Assembly (NCBI GenBank): GCA_023231475.1
Contig: JALJEE010003013.1
Span: forward strand, 1 to 64,000
Source of the DNA: Seison nebaliae
Taxonomy: Eukaryota; Rotifera; Pararotatoria; Seisonacea; Seisonidae
DNA length: 64,000 nucleotides
Direction: 5' to 3'
Position 1 is the first letter of the stretch, and every line of letters begins with the position of its first letter. Under the pieces are notes generated by a model, which had not been told where the DNA came from, searched no databases, and worked only from the letters and a program-made list of their open reading frames with translations. Made by a program: the position numbers and the translations under genes. Below are positions 12,599 through 24,608 of the stretch, piece after piece.

Positions 12599-13824
12599 TC
12601 TTTCCAATCGAGTTATTAGCGCAAACTTTTTTTTCAAAAGTATTGGAACAATAAACGAATTATTTTTAATTTTAAATGTTAAGAAAGAAAAGATGGACCT
12701 AATATCTTATTTTCATCAATTTACCGCTCAAACGGAAAATTGGGAGGAGAATAAAATAAGTAGTGGAAATTCATTCCCAACATGAAGATTTCAAATGGAA
12801 AAATGCTTTTCAGATTAAATTCAGAATTAAAATGAAGCAAATATTATATTGGAATTGAGAGTGAGAAGGGAAAATAATTTCTTTTTCCGCTGAATAAACT
12901 TCTCTGATGGATTAGTAAAAAGAGAAGATATGGAGAAGAAATAAAATGTAAGATGAAGCAGAATAAATTTTAATGTGAGAAACGAAGAAATTGAATGATA
13001 ATTCCATTTAATTATAATTTTCCAACTTCACTCCACAAAATAACACCGAATAAAACTGTGTTTGTGTGTGTATTTGTGTGTGAGTGTGAGTGGACATGAT
13101 TTATGGCCATATGTGTTGTGTGATGTATTTCTCTTGTCGTTTTCATGTTCATCACCAACGGGAAATGTTCGGGGACAATTGAGAGATACTTTAAATAAAA
13201 AGGAAAGATGTGCAATGATGACAAGTGTAGAGGAACTTGATCAAAATAAATTAAATGTAAGATAATAAATAATTAGGAAAAAGAATTACATATAAATAAA
13301 GATTTGATGATGATGATGATGATGATGATATTTGAGTTGGAGATAAAATTGTTATCTGGTTAATGTTTATATAGGAGGAAATAGTGAAGATAGGCGATGT
13401 CTGTCGAGAGAGGTTCAGGGAAGAAATCAGCCACATAAATAAAATTTCATGCTCCTTAATAAGTTAAATGGAATAAATATACGTGGTGAGAATGTGAAGG
13501 AGAGAGAGAGTAGGACATTTGGATGATCTGATGAAGAATAACGAGGAGATGTGACGGGAATGATGGAAATGTCGACGAGTTGTTCGTCTCTTCTCTTCCT
13601 ACGATGTCGTTTTCACAATTATTAACGTCTGATGATTTTCTTTTGTAAAACGAGAGAAATGTTGAAAATATGACGATGATAAAGATATGATATTGATAGA
13701 GAAGAATACGGCGATGATGGAGAGGAGATAAATGGGTAGAAATAAATAAGATCCGTAGGAATATGATTTTGAAAAATTTAATAATATATCGTCATTTCAG
13801 ATATCGAATAAATAATTTAAGAAT
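12599..13824. other. Intergenic stretch with small repeats
   Basis: About 1.2 kb between DRC1 and the Asn-rich gene. It has a TG-rich stretch near 13057-13091 and a (GAT)n run near 13303-13330. No supported gene. Confidence 0.5.
13303..13330. repeat. (GAT)n microsatellite
   Basis: About nine GAT units in a row in non-coding DNA, the same triplet class that encodes the poly-Asp tract further right at about 43028-43125. Confidence 0.8.
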
Positions 13825-14165
13825 TTACATCTGATTATTGTCCGAGTTAAATTGTTGTCGTTGACGAACAGTATTAACATTATACATGTCATTGCCTGTC
13901 ATCTTCATATTCATCTTCCCGTTGAACATGGTCGGTTGCTGATATTGATTGTTGTTGTTCGCTATCATCATCGATGGATTGAGTTGTTGATTATCCACTT
14001 TACGATATGTATCGGCTGTCATTGATTGTTGGTGGAGATGTTGTGCATTCATCATACTGCTGTTGAACGATTGTGGCATATTATTCATGGAATTGGATGG
14101 ATGATTGCCATTATATAACATCCGATTACCATTTCCCATTTTATTCTGTCGTGATTGATTATTCA

Positions 14166-14217
<52 letters not shown>

Positions 14218-14304
14218 TTGAATATGATTATTATTCATCGATCCTTGTTGTTGTTGTTGTTGTGTTTGTTGTGACATAATATTATGATTATTTGATGATT
14301 GTGA

Positions 14305-14343
<39 letters not shown>

Positions 14344-14428
14344 CATTGGATAATACATTTCAGTTGGACGAATCTGATTTCTACCAGATGGAATCATCTG
14401 ATTTGGCATCATACTATTATTTCCCAAC

Positions 14429-14461
<33 letters not shown>

Positions 14462-16196
14462 ATGTGATTGGACATCATTTTCATTTGACCATTCCCACCA
14501 TTATTATTCTGATAACCGACGAAATTTGGATTTTGTGATGGATTCATCATCATATTCTGATTATTAATTTGAGATTGATGATTTGACATCATTCCACCAT
14601 TATTGCCATTGTTCATCGTCATTTGATGTTGATTGGGATTCATTTGAGATGTATTATTGTAGTTGTTGGAATGGGGAAATGAAGAGAAATTGTTACCGTT
14701 ATTTATTTGATTCTGATGATAATTATAATTTGAAGTGATCGATGTATCGACCGATCGATTTGGTTGCTGTTGATCATTCGGCGTTCCTATTGGTCCCATT
14801 CTACTCGTCGATATCATTCCGTTACTTCCACCATTATTCATGCCATTGTTATTATTATTATTAGTTTGCATGTTAGGATGATATGATGATGATTGTGAAT
14901 TGATTTGCATTATATTCAAATTATTTTGCATATTTATATTATTATTCATATTATTTCCTGATGATGAACTATTCTTTCCCATCTGATTCATCGGATTCAT
15001 ATTATGACTATTCATTCCAACTCCACCACTACCACCACCACCACCACCACCAACACTACATGTCACACTATTATTATTATTACTGTTGACGGATGGAATG
15101 TTTGTATTCATATTATTATGGATATTATTGTTGTTGTTGTTGTTCTTGGTAGTTAGACCAATATTATTATTAAAAGTATGATCAAAATTCTTTTGTGGAT
15201 CACTATTTACGGCCGTATAAGTTTCGGGACGATTATTAAATATTTGGACCGATTGAGCTTTCGTGTCCATATCGAGTTTCTTCTCGGTCGGTGCCGAATT
15301 GATACATTCGGCCGCCACACTATTCGGATTGCCATCAATATGCATTCCATTCATTTCCACGTTGGGGAAATGCTGTTTCCTTCCCCCATGCAACGACGAC
15401 GTCGATGTGTGACTTGTGATCTTTTGACGTGATGGAACATTATTTTGAATACCAGCAACGGATGATGGACCGTTCATGATTATTTCACATAATGGTGATT
15501 TACTATCAGGCGAATTAGCCAAATTCCTGATATAAGGACTGGAAATATTTTGATTCGCTTCAAAATATGATATTCCATTCCCATCATTTGACATCTTCTG
15601 TACCATATTCACTCCCATCGGCGTATTACATTGATTCGGATTATCATCCGGAAAATTATTTGTATTGAATTTATTTATCGATAAATTATTATTATTATTA
15701 TTATTATTGTTAATGTTGTTGCTGTCTATGGAAATATTATTATTATTATTATTAGAATTATTATTATTATTATTTCCATTTTCTCCCATTCCATTTCCAT
15801 TCATAAATGACGGATGAGATGGTGGATGAGCGGAATATGGTGAATGGATATTAATTAAACCGGCATGAATTGGCTGTCCATTCGTATTGCCATACATCGA
15901 CACATTCTTCTTGAGACTACTCACATCATTCTTCAAACGACCGTTATTGACGAACGTATTGTGCTGATTCGTATTATTAACGGATTGAACATTATTCAAC
16001 GTATTATTCGGCGGTTGTTGCGATTGTGGTTGATGTGAAATATTCAATTGACTCATTGGTCTCGAATTAATCGTATTCTGATTGGGATTCTGATTCGAAT
16101 GGGAAATCATATTATTACCATTATTATTAATCGTATTATTGGAAATATTTCCATTAATTCCCTTATGATTTCCATTTAGATTATTATTATTCATCA

Positions 16197-16231
<35 letters not shown>

Positions 16232-16678
16232 GGATAATTATTAAAACCATTTCCCATATTATTCGAATTAATTAAATTCGTATTATTTCCATTCTTATTG
16301 TTGTTGTTGTTGTTGATTGTCATCATTGATGAACCGTTTGATTGGTAGAATGATGGATTATGACTGAACGAAGTCGGTGACATATGGCGAGAGAGAGTTG
16401 TAGGCATATGATTGAAATGTGGTTGAACGACTGGCGAATTGACATTGTTCGCCTGTATTGAATTATGATGAGTGAGAGTGTGAGGTGAGTTGTTAGATGA
16501 GTTGCCTCGATTGACAAGATGACCGTCATTCTTTCCATCTCCAGTCATCAATGATTTATGATTTGACATATTCCCGTTAATCATCGTTCCACTTCCCATC
16601 ATCACATTCGAATTACTCATTTTTGGTGCATTCATCGACGATCCAACTGATGGAACCATATTCTGATTTGGATTCTGA

Positions 16679-16722
<44 letters not shown>

Positions 16723-19700
16723 TCCCATTTGATTATTATTATTGGCATTATTCATATTTGGATTATTTATATTCTGATTTTGATTCTGATTGTTGTTGTT
16801 ATTATTCATTGGCATCATTCCAACATTATTTTGATTCATAATCAAATTATTATTATTGTTGTTATTATCTTGAATGACATTTGATGGATTCATCATATTC
16901 ATTTGTATAACACCAGCAGCACTAACACTACTACCACCACCACCACCACCACAATTTCCATTCATCGTCGACATTTTCTTATTTTGAGGATGATTCCTCA
17001 TGGCACTATTACCAGCTTCCATGAATTCCATACGACAATTAGACATGACTCCATTCCCTCTCAACTCTCTCTCGATTTGTTTCGCCAAAACATTAATATG
17101 AGTCAATGGAACATTATGTTTCTTGTGGTCCTCCCAAAAGAATGTCAGACAATCCGTTACGGATGACGCCGATGTCAGACAATGATTCAATACACATTGT
17201 GAAACGACGGATAACATATCGTTCCGTTGTAAGTATAAATACACTTCCTTATTCTACGAGAAACGGTAACACATAAAAATCATTGAAAATTACAAATTAA
17301 CCTTGATTTCCGTAAATCCATAAATGAATTGTCTTTCACCTTCATCCAGACAACTCGGTGCCATCAGAAAGAATCCATATTTCTAGAAGATTTCATAGAC
17401 TATAAGAGAGATATTAAAATCGAATTAAAAACCTGCATCGTCACCATCTGATTTAATGTATGTGATTGAACGTCATTCCGTTTCACACAAATCGGAATTC
17501 GAATCGTGTTCGTTGGTTTAATGATGTCTGGAAAGAAGGCTTCGATATCGTTGAGAATGAAGATGAAAGTACGAAGTAATGGATCCAATTTTGGCCACTC
17601 CGTATTATTCAACGAGATCATATCGGCCGTCTTAATAATCACCAAATTCTCTGTATCTTTCATGACCATCTGTCCGGAATGATGAACATGTTCCTCCGCT
17701 AATCAAATTCATAGGAAAAATGTGAATTAGTATTTTATTGTAAATACAATCTTTTTTGACAAACTAATTTTTTTTGGAAATTAATCAAATTAACTTGAAC
17801 ACAAAACAAAACAAAAAAGTTTTTTGATCTTAAAGCAGAATTTTGGTTGTTAGTCGGAGCGAATTTCAGCACAATTAAAATTTACGTGCTGTCACTTTTT
17901 TTTGTTAGTCGGACCAATTAGTGTCACTTTAAGATATAATTAAATGGATTAACAGCAATTCACGGGAAACATCGTCCGTCACAAACTTTTTTTTTCTCCG
18001 TCTTAATACCATGATCAGACGACGAGAAATTATCGTCATCATCAAAAAAATGGCAGAAGGACGGAATCACTTCAATCATATAATCTTCTCGACAAACGAG
18101 TGAAAATGATCGTTACATTTCGTTTAATCAATCGATATGATCGAATCAGTCAACGAGGGAGATGAATGTGAAAAAGAAGAGAAGTGGGAAGAAGAGCTCG
18201 ATGCCAACACCATCATAATTATAAGCGATGAAAATTAATAGAAAGAGAAAATTCAAACGAGTTAAATTGAGTGGTTTATCTTCCTTCATCAATTCAATCA
18301 TCAATGGATTAATTGATGTATTTGGTTGATAATTATTTATCATACTTATAGTACTCTCGGCTGGACTCGTATAAATATTCTTTGCATCATTCTCTCCAAT
18401 TACTCTATTATTATTATTATTGTTATTGTTATTATTATTATTATTCAAATACATTCCATTTGTACCTAGTTGTTGTTGTTGTTGATTATTATACATTCCT
18501 TGATGTTGATTCATATGAATCTTGTTATTATTGTTGTTGTTGTTATTTCGATTATTTCCCATTTGCATTTGACCTGCATTAAATTTCGTATCTTTTTTCA
18601 TTTCTTCTTCGATCTGAAATCGATTAATGATGATTGTCAAGATGATGATGAAATTAAATGGACTAAACGAAAGTTTTATGATGTTGTTTGAAGAAATTCT
18701 CATCTGGACACCAGAAACCAGATAATGATGATAAGCATATTGTTTTGAGAAGAATTTTCCCATTTTTTTTTGATGGAAAATAATTGAACATAATTTCAAC
18801 GGAAAAACAAACGAAAAAAAAAGAAATTTGGAAAAAAAAAAAGAAATATATTTAAAATTAGAAGATGTTTCAAATAAAAAAGATTCACCAGAAAAACTGA
18901 CTTCCCGAAGGAACACGCATTTATTTTTTCCCTTGTAAACATCCGGTTTGTTTTGCGGTTTTAACACTAAATCTGTCCAAGTATTCCGTTGAATGCCAAT
19001 AACGTATCGGTTGATGAAGAGATTGGGATGCTGAAAATTTTATTATTTTTTTTCGATCATTTGAATTTCGAAATTAAATGAACTTTGTCTTCCAATTGTT
19101 CACAGGCTTTCGATTCCTGCTGTACGAAATGAGTGTTGATCGAGTCTAATCCATCTTCATAAGCACTCAAATAATATTTGTTTGGTGATGTCCTACAACA
19201 ATGAAAATTGATGGAATGGAAATGGAAATAAAATTAACCGATCAACAGAATGACTGGTAGCTAAATTGACGATTTGATCGTAGTGTTCTAAAATGCTCGA
19301 TTTCATCGCTCGGAAATTATATGAAGGGAAATCAAATCGATTTCGTGACAAGAAATCCGAATAATATGGTTTGCGTTTGTGGCCGGCGGTGATGTTTATT
19401 CCTGATTCATTCATTGAGGGTGGAGTTGAAGATCCGATGCGAATACGATAATCGTCGACATTTAATGTGGAGTTCTTGATCGCTGCTTGATTCAATCGAA
19501 TGAACCGTTTCAATGAGGAGAAGATGTTCTTCGTATTGGACGATATACAGATACATGCAGAAGAATATTCTTCTTCCGTCTCTTCCATCATATTTATATC
19601 GGAATTAAAATTCTCAGAATTCTCTTTCGTCAAATCGAAATCATCAGGAAAATCGATATTATCGAAATCGTCATCAAATGGTTGATTGAGTATGGAGAGA

Positions 19701-20505
19701 CTGAGAGAGGATGATGTTCGCTCACTGGTGAATGTGGGTGGTGATGTAATTGATGTGGTGATTGGATTCCAATTGAATGGTGATGGAAGAATGGGATCTT
19801 TCTGTCCATCTAATTTTTGTAAATGTGTTGGTGACGGTGTATCGATGGGAAGGAATTCGTCTAATAAATCATCTTTCAATAGAATGTCATCGTAGAAATT
19901 GGGCGTCTCTCGATCCAACAATTTCACACGACGGACACTTACGACGAGAGCCATAATGAATGTGTTGGCTTCTTCGGTGGGTTTTGTAGCGGAGAGGAGT
20001 GATTCAGATGAAACGAGACTCCTTCTCGCTTTCAACATCTGCGGCGACAATTTGTTATTATTGCGGAATTTCTCTTCGATGCACAAGAGTGCCGGCTCCA
20101 AAAACGACGTGATTAAACAATCCAATTCATCAATGAGATGTGGTGTCAAATGTACGTGCACCATCGCCACATATGGACTTGCCGTTTTTGTTTTGGTAGT
20201 AGCATTACTGAAATGATTATTGGACGAATTATTCGTATTATTCAATAAATTACTACTACTATTACTATTATTCATATTATTCATATTCTTATTCATAAAA
20301 TTCTGATTATTATTCTGATTATTATTATACGAATTCACATTGTTGTTATTGTTGTTGTTGTTGTAATTGTGTGAATTGGGATTGATTGCACCAAGACAAT
20401 TGATGGATTGATTTGAATGAATTTGATTATTATTCATTCTCATATTATTGTTATTGTTATTGTTTGATATCGGATTCATCGTGTTCGACATCAGAACAAT
20501 ATCAT
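13825..20505 (-). CDS. Giant Asn-rich protein, probably nuclear; family not recognised
   Basis: A multi-exon minus-strand gene read from 20505 down to 13825. Folded-looking pieces alternate with Asn tracts. Exon 20505-19239 has an Asn-rich start, then VHVHLTPHLIDELDCLITSF and an acidic middle. Exon 19193-19089 has YYLSAYEDGLDSINTHFVQQ. Exon 19031-18935 has HPNLFINRYVIGIQRNTW. An Asn/Gln-rich exon lies around 18617-18250. Exon about 17700-17430 has WPKLDPLLRTFIFILNDIEA. A short exon near 17380-17305 has KYGFFLMAPSCLDEGERQF. The last exon (about 17255-13825) has LYLQRNDMLSVVSQCVLNHC and then roughly 1050 residues dominated by Asn, with Gln, Ser, Met and Gly. The introns found have GT-AG ends and join in frame. 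The 5' end is unresolved, since a GATGATATTG acceptor at 20505 implies an upstream exon. Composition resembles N/Q-rich transcription or RNA regulators, but this is inference only. Confidence 0.65.
14166..14217. repeat. (ATT)n tract encoding poly-Asn
   Basis: About 17 uninterrupted ATT triplets, read as AAT (Asn) on the minus strand inside the last exon of the Asn-rich gene. Similar pure runs lie near 14308-14341, 16198-16230, 16681-16721 and 18405-18446. Pure codon use points to recent microsatellite-style expansion. Confidence 0.9.
14431..14460. repeat. (TTG)n tract encoding poly-Gln
   Basis: Ten or so TTG triplets, read as CAA (Gln) on the minus strand in the Asn-rich gene. A shorter Gln run lies near 14245-14265, and a (CCA)n run encoding poly-Gly near 15025-15050. 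Confidence 0.85.
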
Positions 20506-23194
20506 CCTAAAATGATAAAAAAAATGAATTTTTATGAGTTTAAGTGAAATTATAGATGGAATTGATGAGATTAAATGAAGAAAAGAAAAAAAGATGTTCA
20601 CAAGAAGAAAAGAAGAAGAAGAACAGTACAAACTTCACCATTATTCACATACATCATTCAATTCCGATTGCACATGTATGATCTTCGTTGACTTATACGC
20701 GCATTTGAACGAATGGATTATAATTGGAGTAATGTCAATAATACATACAGATAATTCAGGACAAAAAAATAAGCAACTTGCAAAATATAGATAAGATATT
20801 AATCAACCACCATTCACACTCCAATCCACCTTCACTTAGACATCTTCTCCTTTTTCAAATCGTCGGCTTAATTTCGATCACTTTCTAACGGGAGATTTGA
20901 TGTAAACTCTCGTAAAGGTTAACTGTTACTTCCACTTACCTTCCCCCAACAAATGCTAATGAAGCTTAATATTTAAATTTTCCATTTTTTTCAAATAAAC
21001 TTCCCCTCATCATTCTCTTTATTTCCAATTCCAATAATATCGGACATGTTCAACGTTTAGCTCCAAATATATTCTCGTCATATTTATTCTTCTCAACACC
21101 TCTCTAATTATCTGCAACATAACTTGGTCATGCTTTCAAATGAAATTACAAGTCCACAATGGAGATATATCAGTCAAAGTTGAGAACAGACAAATTCCAA
21201 AAAAGTTCTTCCAATTCTTTCAAATATCATCTCATGATTTTAACCATAGAATAAAGAAGGAATTTCAAGTTGCTACCTAATTCGTAGTTAACTTTCTATT
21301 ATTTCCGAATTTATATTTCATTCTTACAAGATGTTCACGATGAAGTATATTAATATTCCATTCCACCGAAATTATTAAAAATGAAATGAAATTAATTATT
21401 TTAATTGGTAGAGAGACTTGTGGAAGTTGAAAATTGGAGAGACAGAATAAAAAATTATTTATTTTTATTTCAAATTATATTTCCTACAGTCTCTCTCTCA
21501 ACAAAGCGGCTGAGGGAGAAGTTGTTTAAATTCATCCGAAAATATCTTATATATAGAAGAGACCATATGTTCCGTCTTATTTACCTACGATCGTTATCAT
21601 ATTTTATGTATGACATTAATTCTTTTAAATTAATTTTACTGTTAAAAAAAATCAATCGAAAATGAAGATCCGGAAATTTTATCATAAATCTTTTGTCATG
21701 TGATCACGTGATGTGGCAATTCTACTATTGTGATGTTCAAATAAATAACTGAATGACTTAAAGAGAGATTGCATGGAGAAGCACTTCATTTCAATGACGA
21801 GAGATCATTTGATGAACGTTCGATAAAGAATATACGTGAAACTTTACTTATCACAATGATATTTGTTAGTTTTTAAGAACGATTCGGTTAATTTCGATAA
21901 AATATTGATAACATATCATTCTCCTATCGTCCATTAGCGTTAAATGATAAGAGTGGAAAGTAAATTGAGGAAGGATGATGGAAACGAGTGAGGGATATGA
22001 TCAAATGTAAGCTGAATCATCTAAATGAAAGAAAATATAATTCTTTCCAAATCATTTCTCTTTTATTGAAGACGATTACAAATAAATAAAAACGGTTCCT
22101 CTACCATACCCAATATGGATGGTTTGATTCGCGATAAATTTTCCAATCGACCATTTTATCTCTCAGCTCATCATGATATGTCTCCGTACATGTGTGGAAG
22201 TATGATGAAAATAATAAAAACGAGAGGACCTGATGGAGATTTGTGATGATGGAAATGATTGAATTTCACTTTCTATTGGTCATTATTATTATTGGACGTA
22301 GTTCTTCGTTTCATTTTTTCGTTCTAGACAACGACACAGACACAATAAAGGAGAGTCTATAAATTTGTGTGTATGTGAGTGTGTATGTGTGTATTTGTGT
22401 GTGTGTGTGTGTGTGTGTGTGTGAAGGAAAGTATATGTAGTTCATTTATATGGTATGGGTAATTAATTTTTGTGGAAAAGAAGTAGAAGTACGAACCTCT
22501 ACCTTTTTCCTTTCCACACTACACGACTAAAATGTTGACAAAAATTGTTTCTATAAAAGATGAATAAATACAGGAATGAACAACATCCATTTACGTGTAA
22601 TGGTGGATTGATGTGAATGACTTAATAGAATTGAATTGGTCAAACATTTTAAATGTTACATTTAATTATCTTTTACCTGTTACTCATCACTTTCACCATC
22701 ATTCAACACGTATCTTCTTCTCATCCGACAATCATTTCCATCCAAACGTATTTCATATTATCGATTGATTAAACTTAAATAAAGAAAAAAAAACTTAAAG
22801 CTCACTTAACTCTTGATCTGATTTAAACTCTATCATTAAATTTGGAATAAGTAAATTTTTCTTCCATTAATTGATGTTCAATGAATTTTCTTTTCTCGAC
22901 TTTCGCTAAAAAAAATTGATGATTCCAATCAATTTCTTTTTTTCTACAATAAAATTCCTTAAACATTTCTTTTTCTACTCTAAAAAAAAAGAAAGATATT
23001 GCTTGGAAATCGTCTCTCGTTCATACATTAATTGAGAGAGAGATCGGGAGGATAGAGAGAAAGTTGATGGTCGAACGGAATAAATTGAATTGAAATCATA
23101 TTAAATATTCATCACCATTCAATCCAATTGCTCATTGTGTGACGACCAGACGATTTGGGAGTACAAGAACAACTCAAATTTTTGAGACATGGCA
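20506..23194. other. Intergenic stretch, 2.7 kb
   Basis: No supported gene. It probably contains the missing 5' exon(s) and promoter of the Asn-rich gene on the left and the promoter of the Rac-like gene on the right. It includes a long (GT)n tract near 22365-22422. Confidence 0.45.
22365..22422. repeat. (GT)n microsatellite
   Basis: Imperfect then perfect TG/GT repeats with TATGTG interruptions at the left end. Non-coding. Confidence 0.9.
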
Positions 23195-23770
23195 ATGCGC
23201 TGTGTGAAATGTGTCGTGGTTGGAGATGGAGCAGTTGGTAAAACTTGTATGTTAATTTCATATACAACAAGTACATTCCCAGGAGAGTATCTCCCCACTG
23301 TATTTGACAACTATGCGGTGAATAAGGTTGTCGATTCGCAACCGGTGAATATTGCTCTTTGGGATACGGCGGGACAAGAGGATTATGATCGTCTGCGTCC
23401 ACTCTCTTATCCTCAAACTGATGTTTTCCTCATATGTTTCAGTTTGGTCTGTCCCAATTCTTACGAACATGTGAGAGCGAAATGGAATCCGGAAGTGGAT
23501 CATTATCTTCCTCGTACTCCGAAAATTTTAATTGGCACAAAACTCGATTTGAGGAATGATCGTGATACGATCGAGAAGTTGCGAGAGAAAGGCTTAGCGC
23601 CAATCTCGTATGTACAAGGTCTAGGAATGATGAAGGAGGTGAGAGCGGAGAAATATATCGAATGTTCCGCTCTCACTCAACAGAATTTGGACCAGGTGTT
23701 CGAAGAAGCCATTCGTGCCGTCATCCAACCAGCCCGTCCACGTAAAAAACCTGTCTGTGAAATTTTATGA
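23195..23770 (+). CDS. Rac-family small GTPase, intronless
   Basis: Rho/Rac GTPases cycle between GTP and GDP at membranes to direct actin and adhesion. Starting at the second ATG (23195) gives [18 protein letters not shown], which lines up with the Rac start; an ATG two codons earlier (23189) is also possible. All G motifs are present: GDGAVGKT, effector loop PTVFDNY with the Thr equal to Rac Thr35, [12 protein letters not shown] with the Gln equal to Gln61, TKLDLR and ECSALT. The C-terminus [11 protein letters not shown] is a polybasic CAAX end whose final Leu predicts geranylgeranylation. The Rho insert ([19 protein letters not shown]) favours Rac. Several positions differ from canonical Rac1 and Cdc42, so it may be a lineage paralogue (Mtl/RhoG-like). 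No intron is visible in about 190 codons. Confidence 0.93.
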   Translation: MRCVKCVVVGDGAVGKTCMLISYTTSTFPGEYLPTVFDNYAVNKVVDSQPVNIALWDTAGQEDYDRLRPLSYPQTDVFLICFSLVCPNSYEHVRAKWNPEVDHYLPRTPKILIGTKLDLRNDRDTIEKLREKGLAPISYVQGLGMMKEVRAEKYIECSALTQQNLDQVFEEAIRAVIQPARPRKKPVCEIL

Positions 23771-24608
23771 AAATTCTATTCCAAACGACAAATCCTCACG
23801 ACAACTGTTAGACGTGACTGATCGAGAGAACGATGAGAATTATCTGATTATTACATATTAATTTTCATTTCATCAACATTTTTCATCTAATTTTCATCAA
23901 CTTTCCAAATAAGAAAACGCTCACATCACCGTCAATCATGGAGAAATGCGTCATGAATTAATTAATTTCTATTCTTCTCTTTCTTCATTCGATCAACACT
24001 TTCTTATTACAAATAAATAAATTCATCAAATTGGTCCATCCAACTCACACGATTCCGATTCCAATTTTTCCTCTCCTTAATTTCACTCACAGAACTCGAC
24101 AACTTTCAATGTCCAACATATCTTCAACATTTTTTTTATCTATTATTATAATGAATAATAAATTCTTAATAAAAGTTTACCAATCAATTTATTAAATTTT
24201 AACAATTTTTCATGTTCAATTTTCTCATTCAATTTATCCTTTAATTTATCATCTATCTTTAATATTTCTGATGGAAGTGTTAAAAGATTGAGAGAATTAA
24301 TGAAATTATTTGTCTTTGGTGAGATATATGGCTTCGAAGTTGAGTATGGATAAGGAGGAGGTGTAAGAGGAAAAATTAAATTTTTGAAATTTATTTAATC
24401 TTTTTACTAGAAAAGATGGATTGAGTAAAATATATTCAATTTGAACATAGTTTATTGTATAGTATTTACCCAAAAATACTTTCTTCACTTCATTATTAAT
24501 AGTAGAAGGGAATGAAGGATTAAACTGTTTTTCTCATTTTTCTTTTTGTGTCAGAGAAAGAGTGAGAGATATTTATTGATTGAATTATATGTGCGTTGGA
24601 GAAGGAGA
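23771..24608. other. Intergenic stretch between Rac-like gene and UBE3C
   Basis: About 840 bp holding the 3' flank of the GTPase gene, with AATAAA-type signals (for example near 24010 and 24155), and the promoter of UBE3C. No further gene. Confidence 0.5.

Noticed and set aside
14073-14567. Tyr-rich plus-strand frames at 14-17 kb and 18.4 kb
   Set aside because: They arise from ATT/TAT runs opposite the poly-Asn codons of the minus-strand gene.
22365-22422. GT repeat and other microsatellites as a CRISPR-like array
   Set aside because: They are plain dinucleotide repeats without spacers, in eukaryotic DNA.
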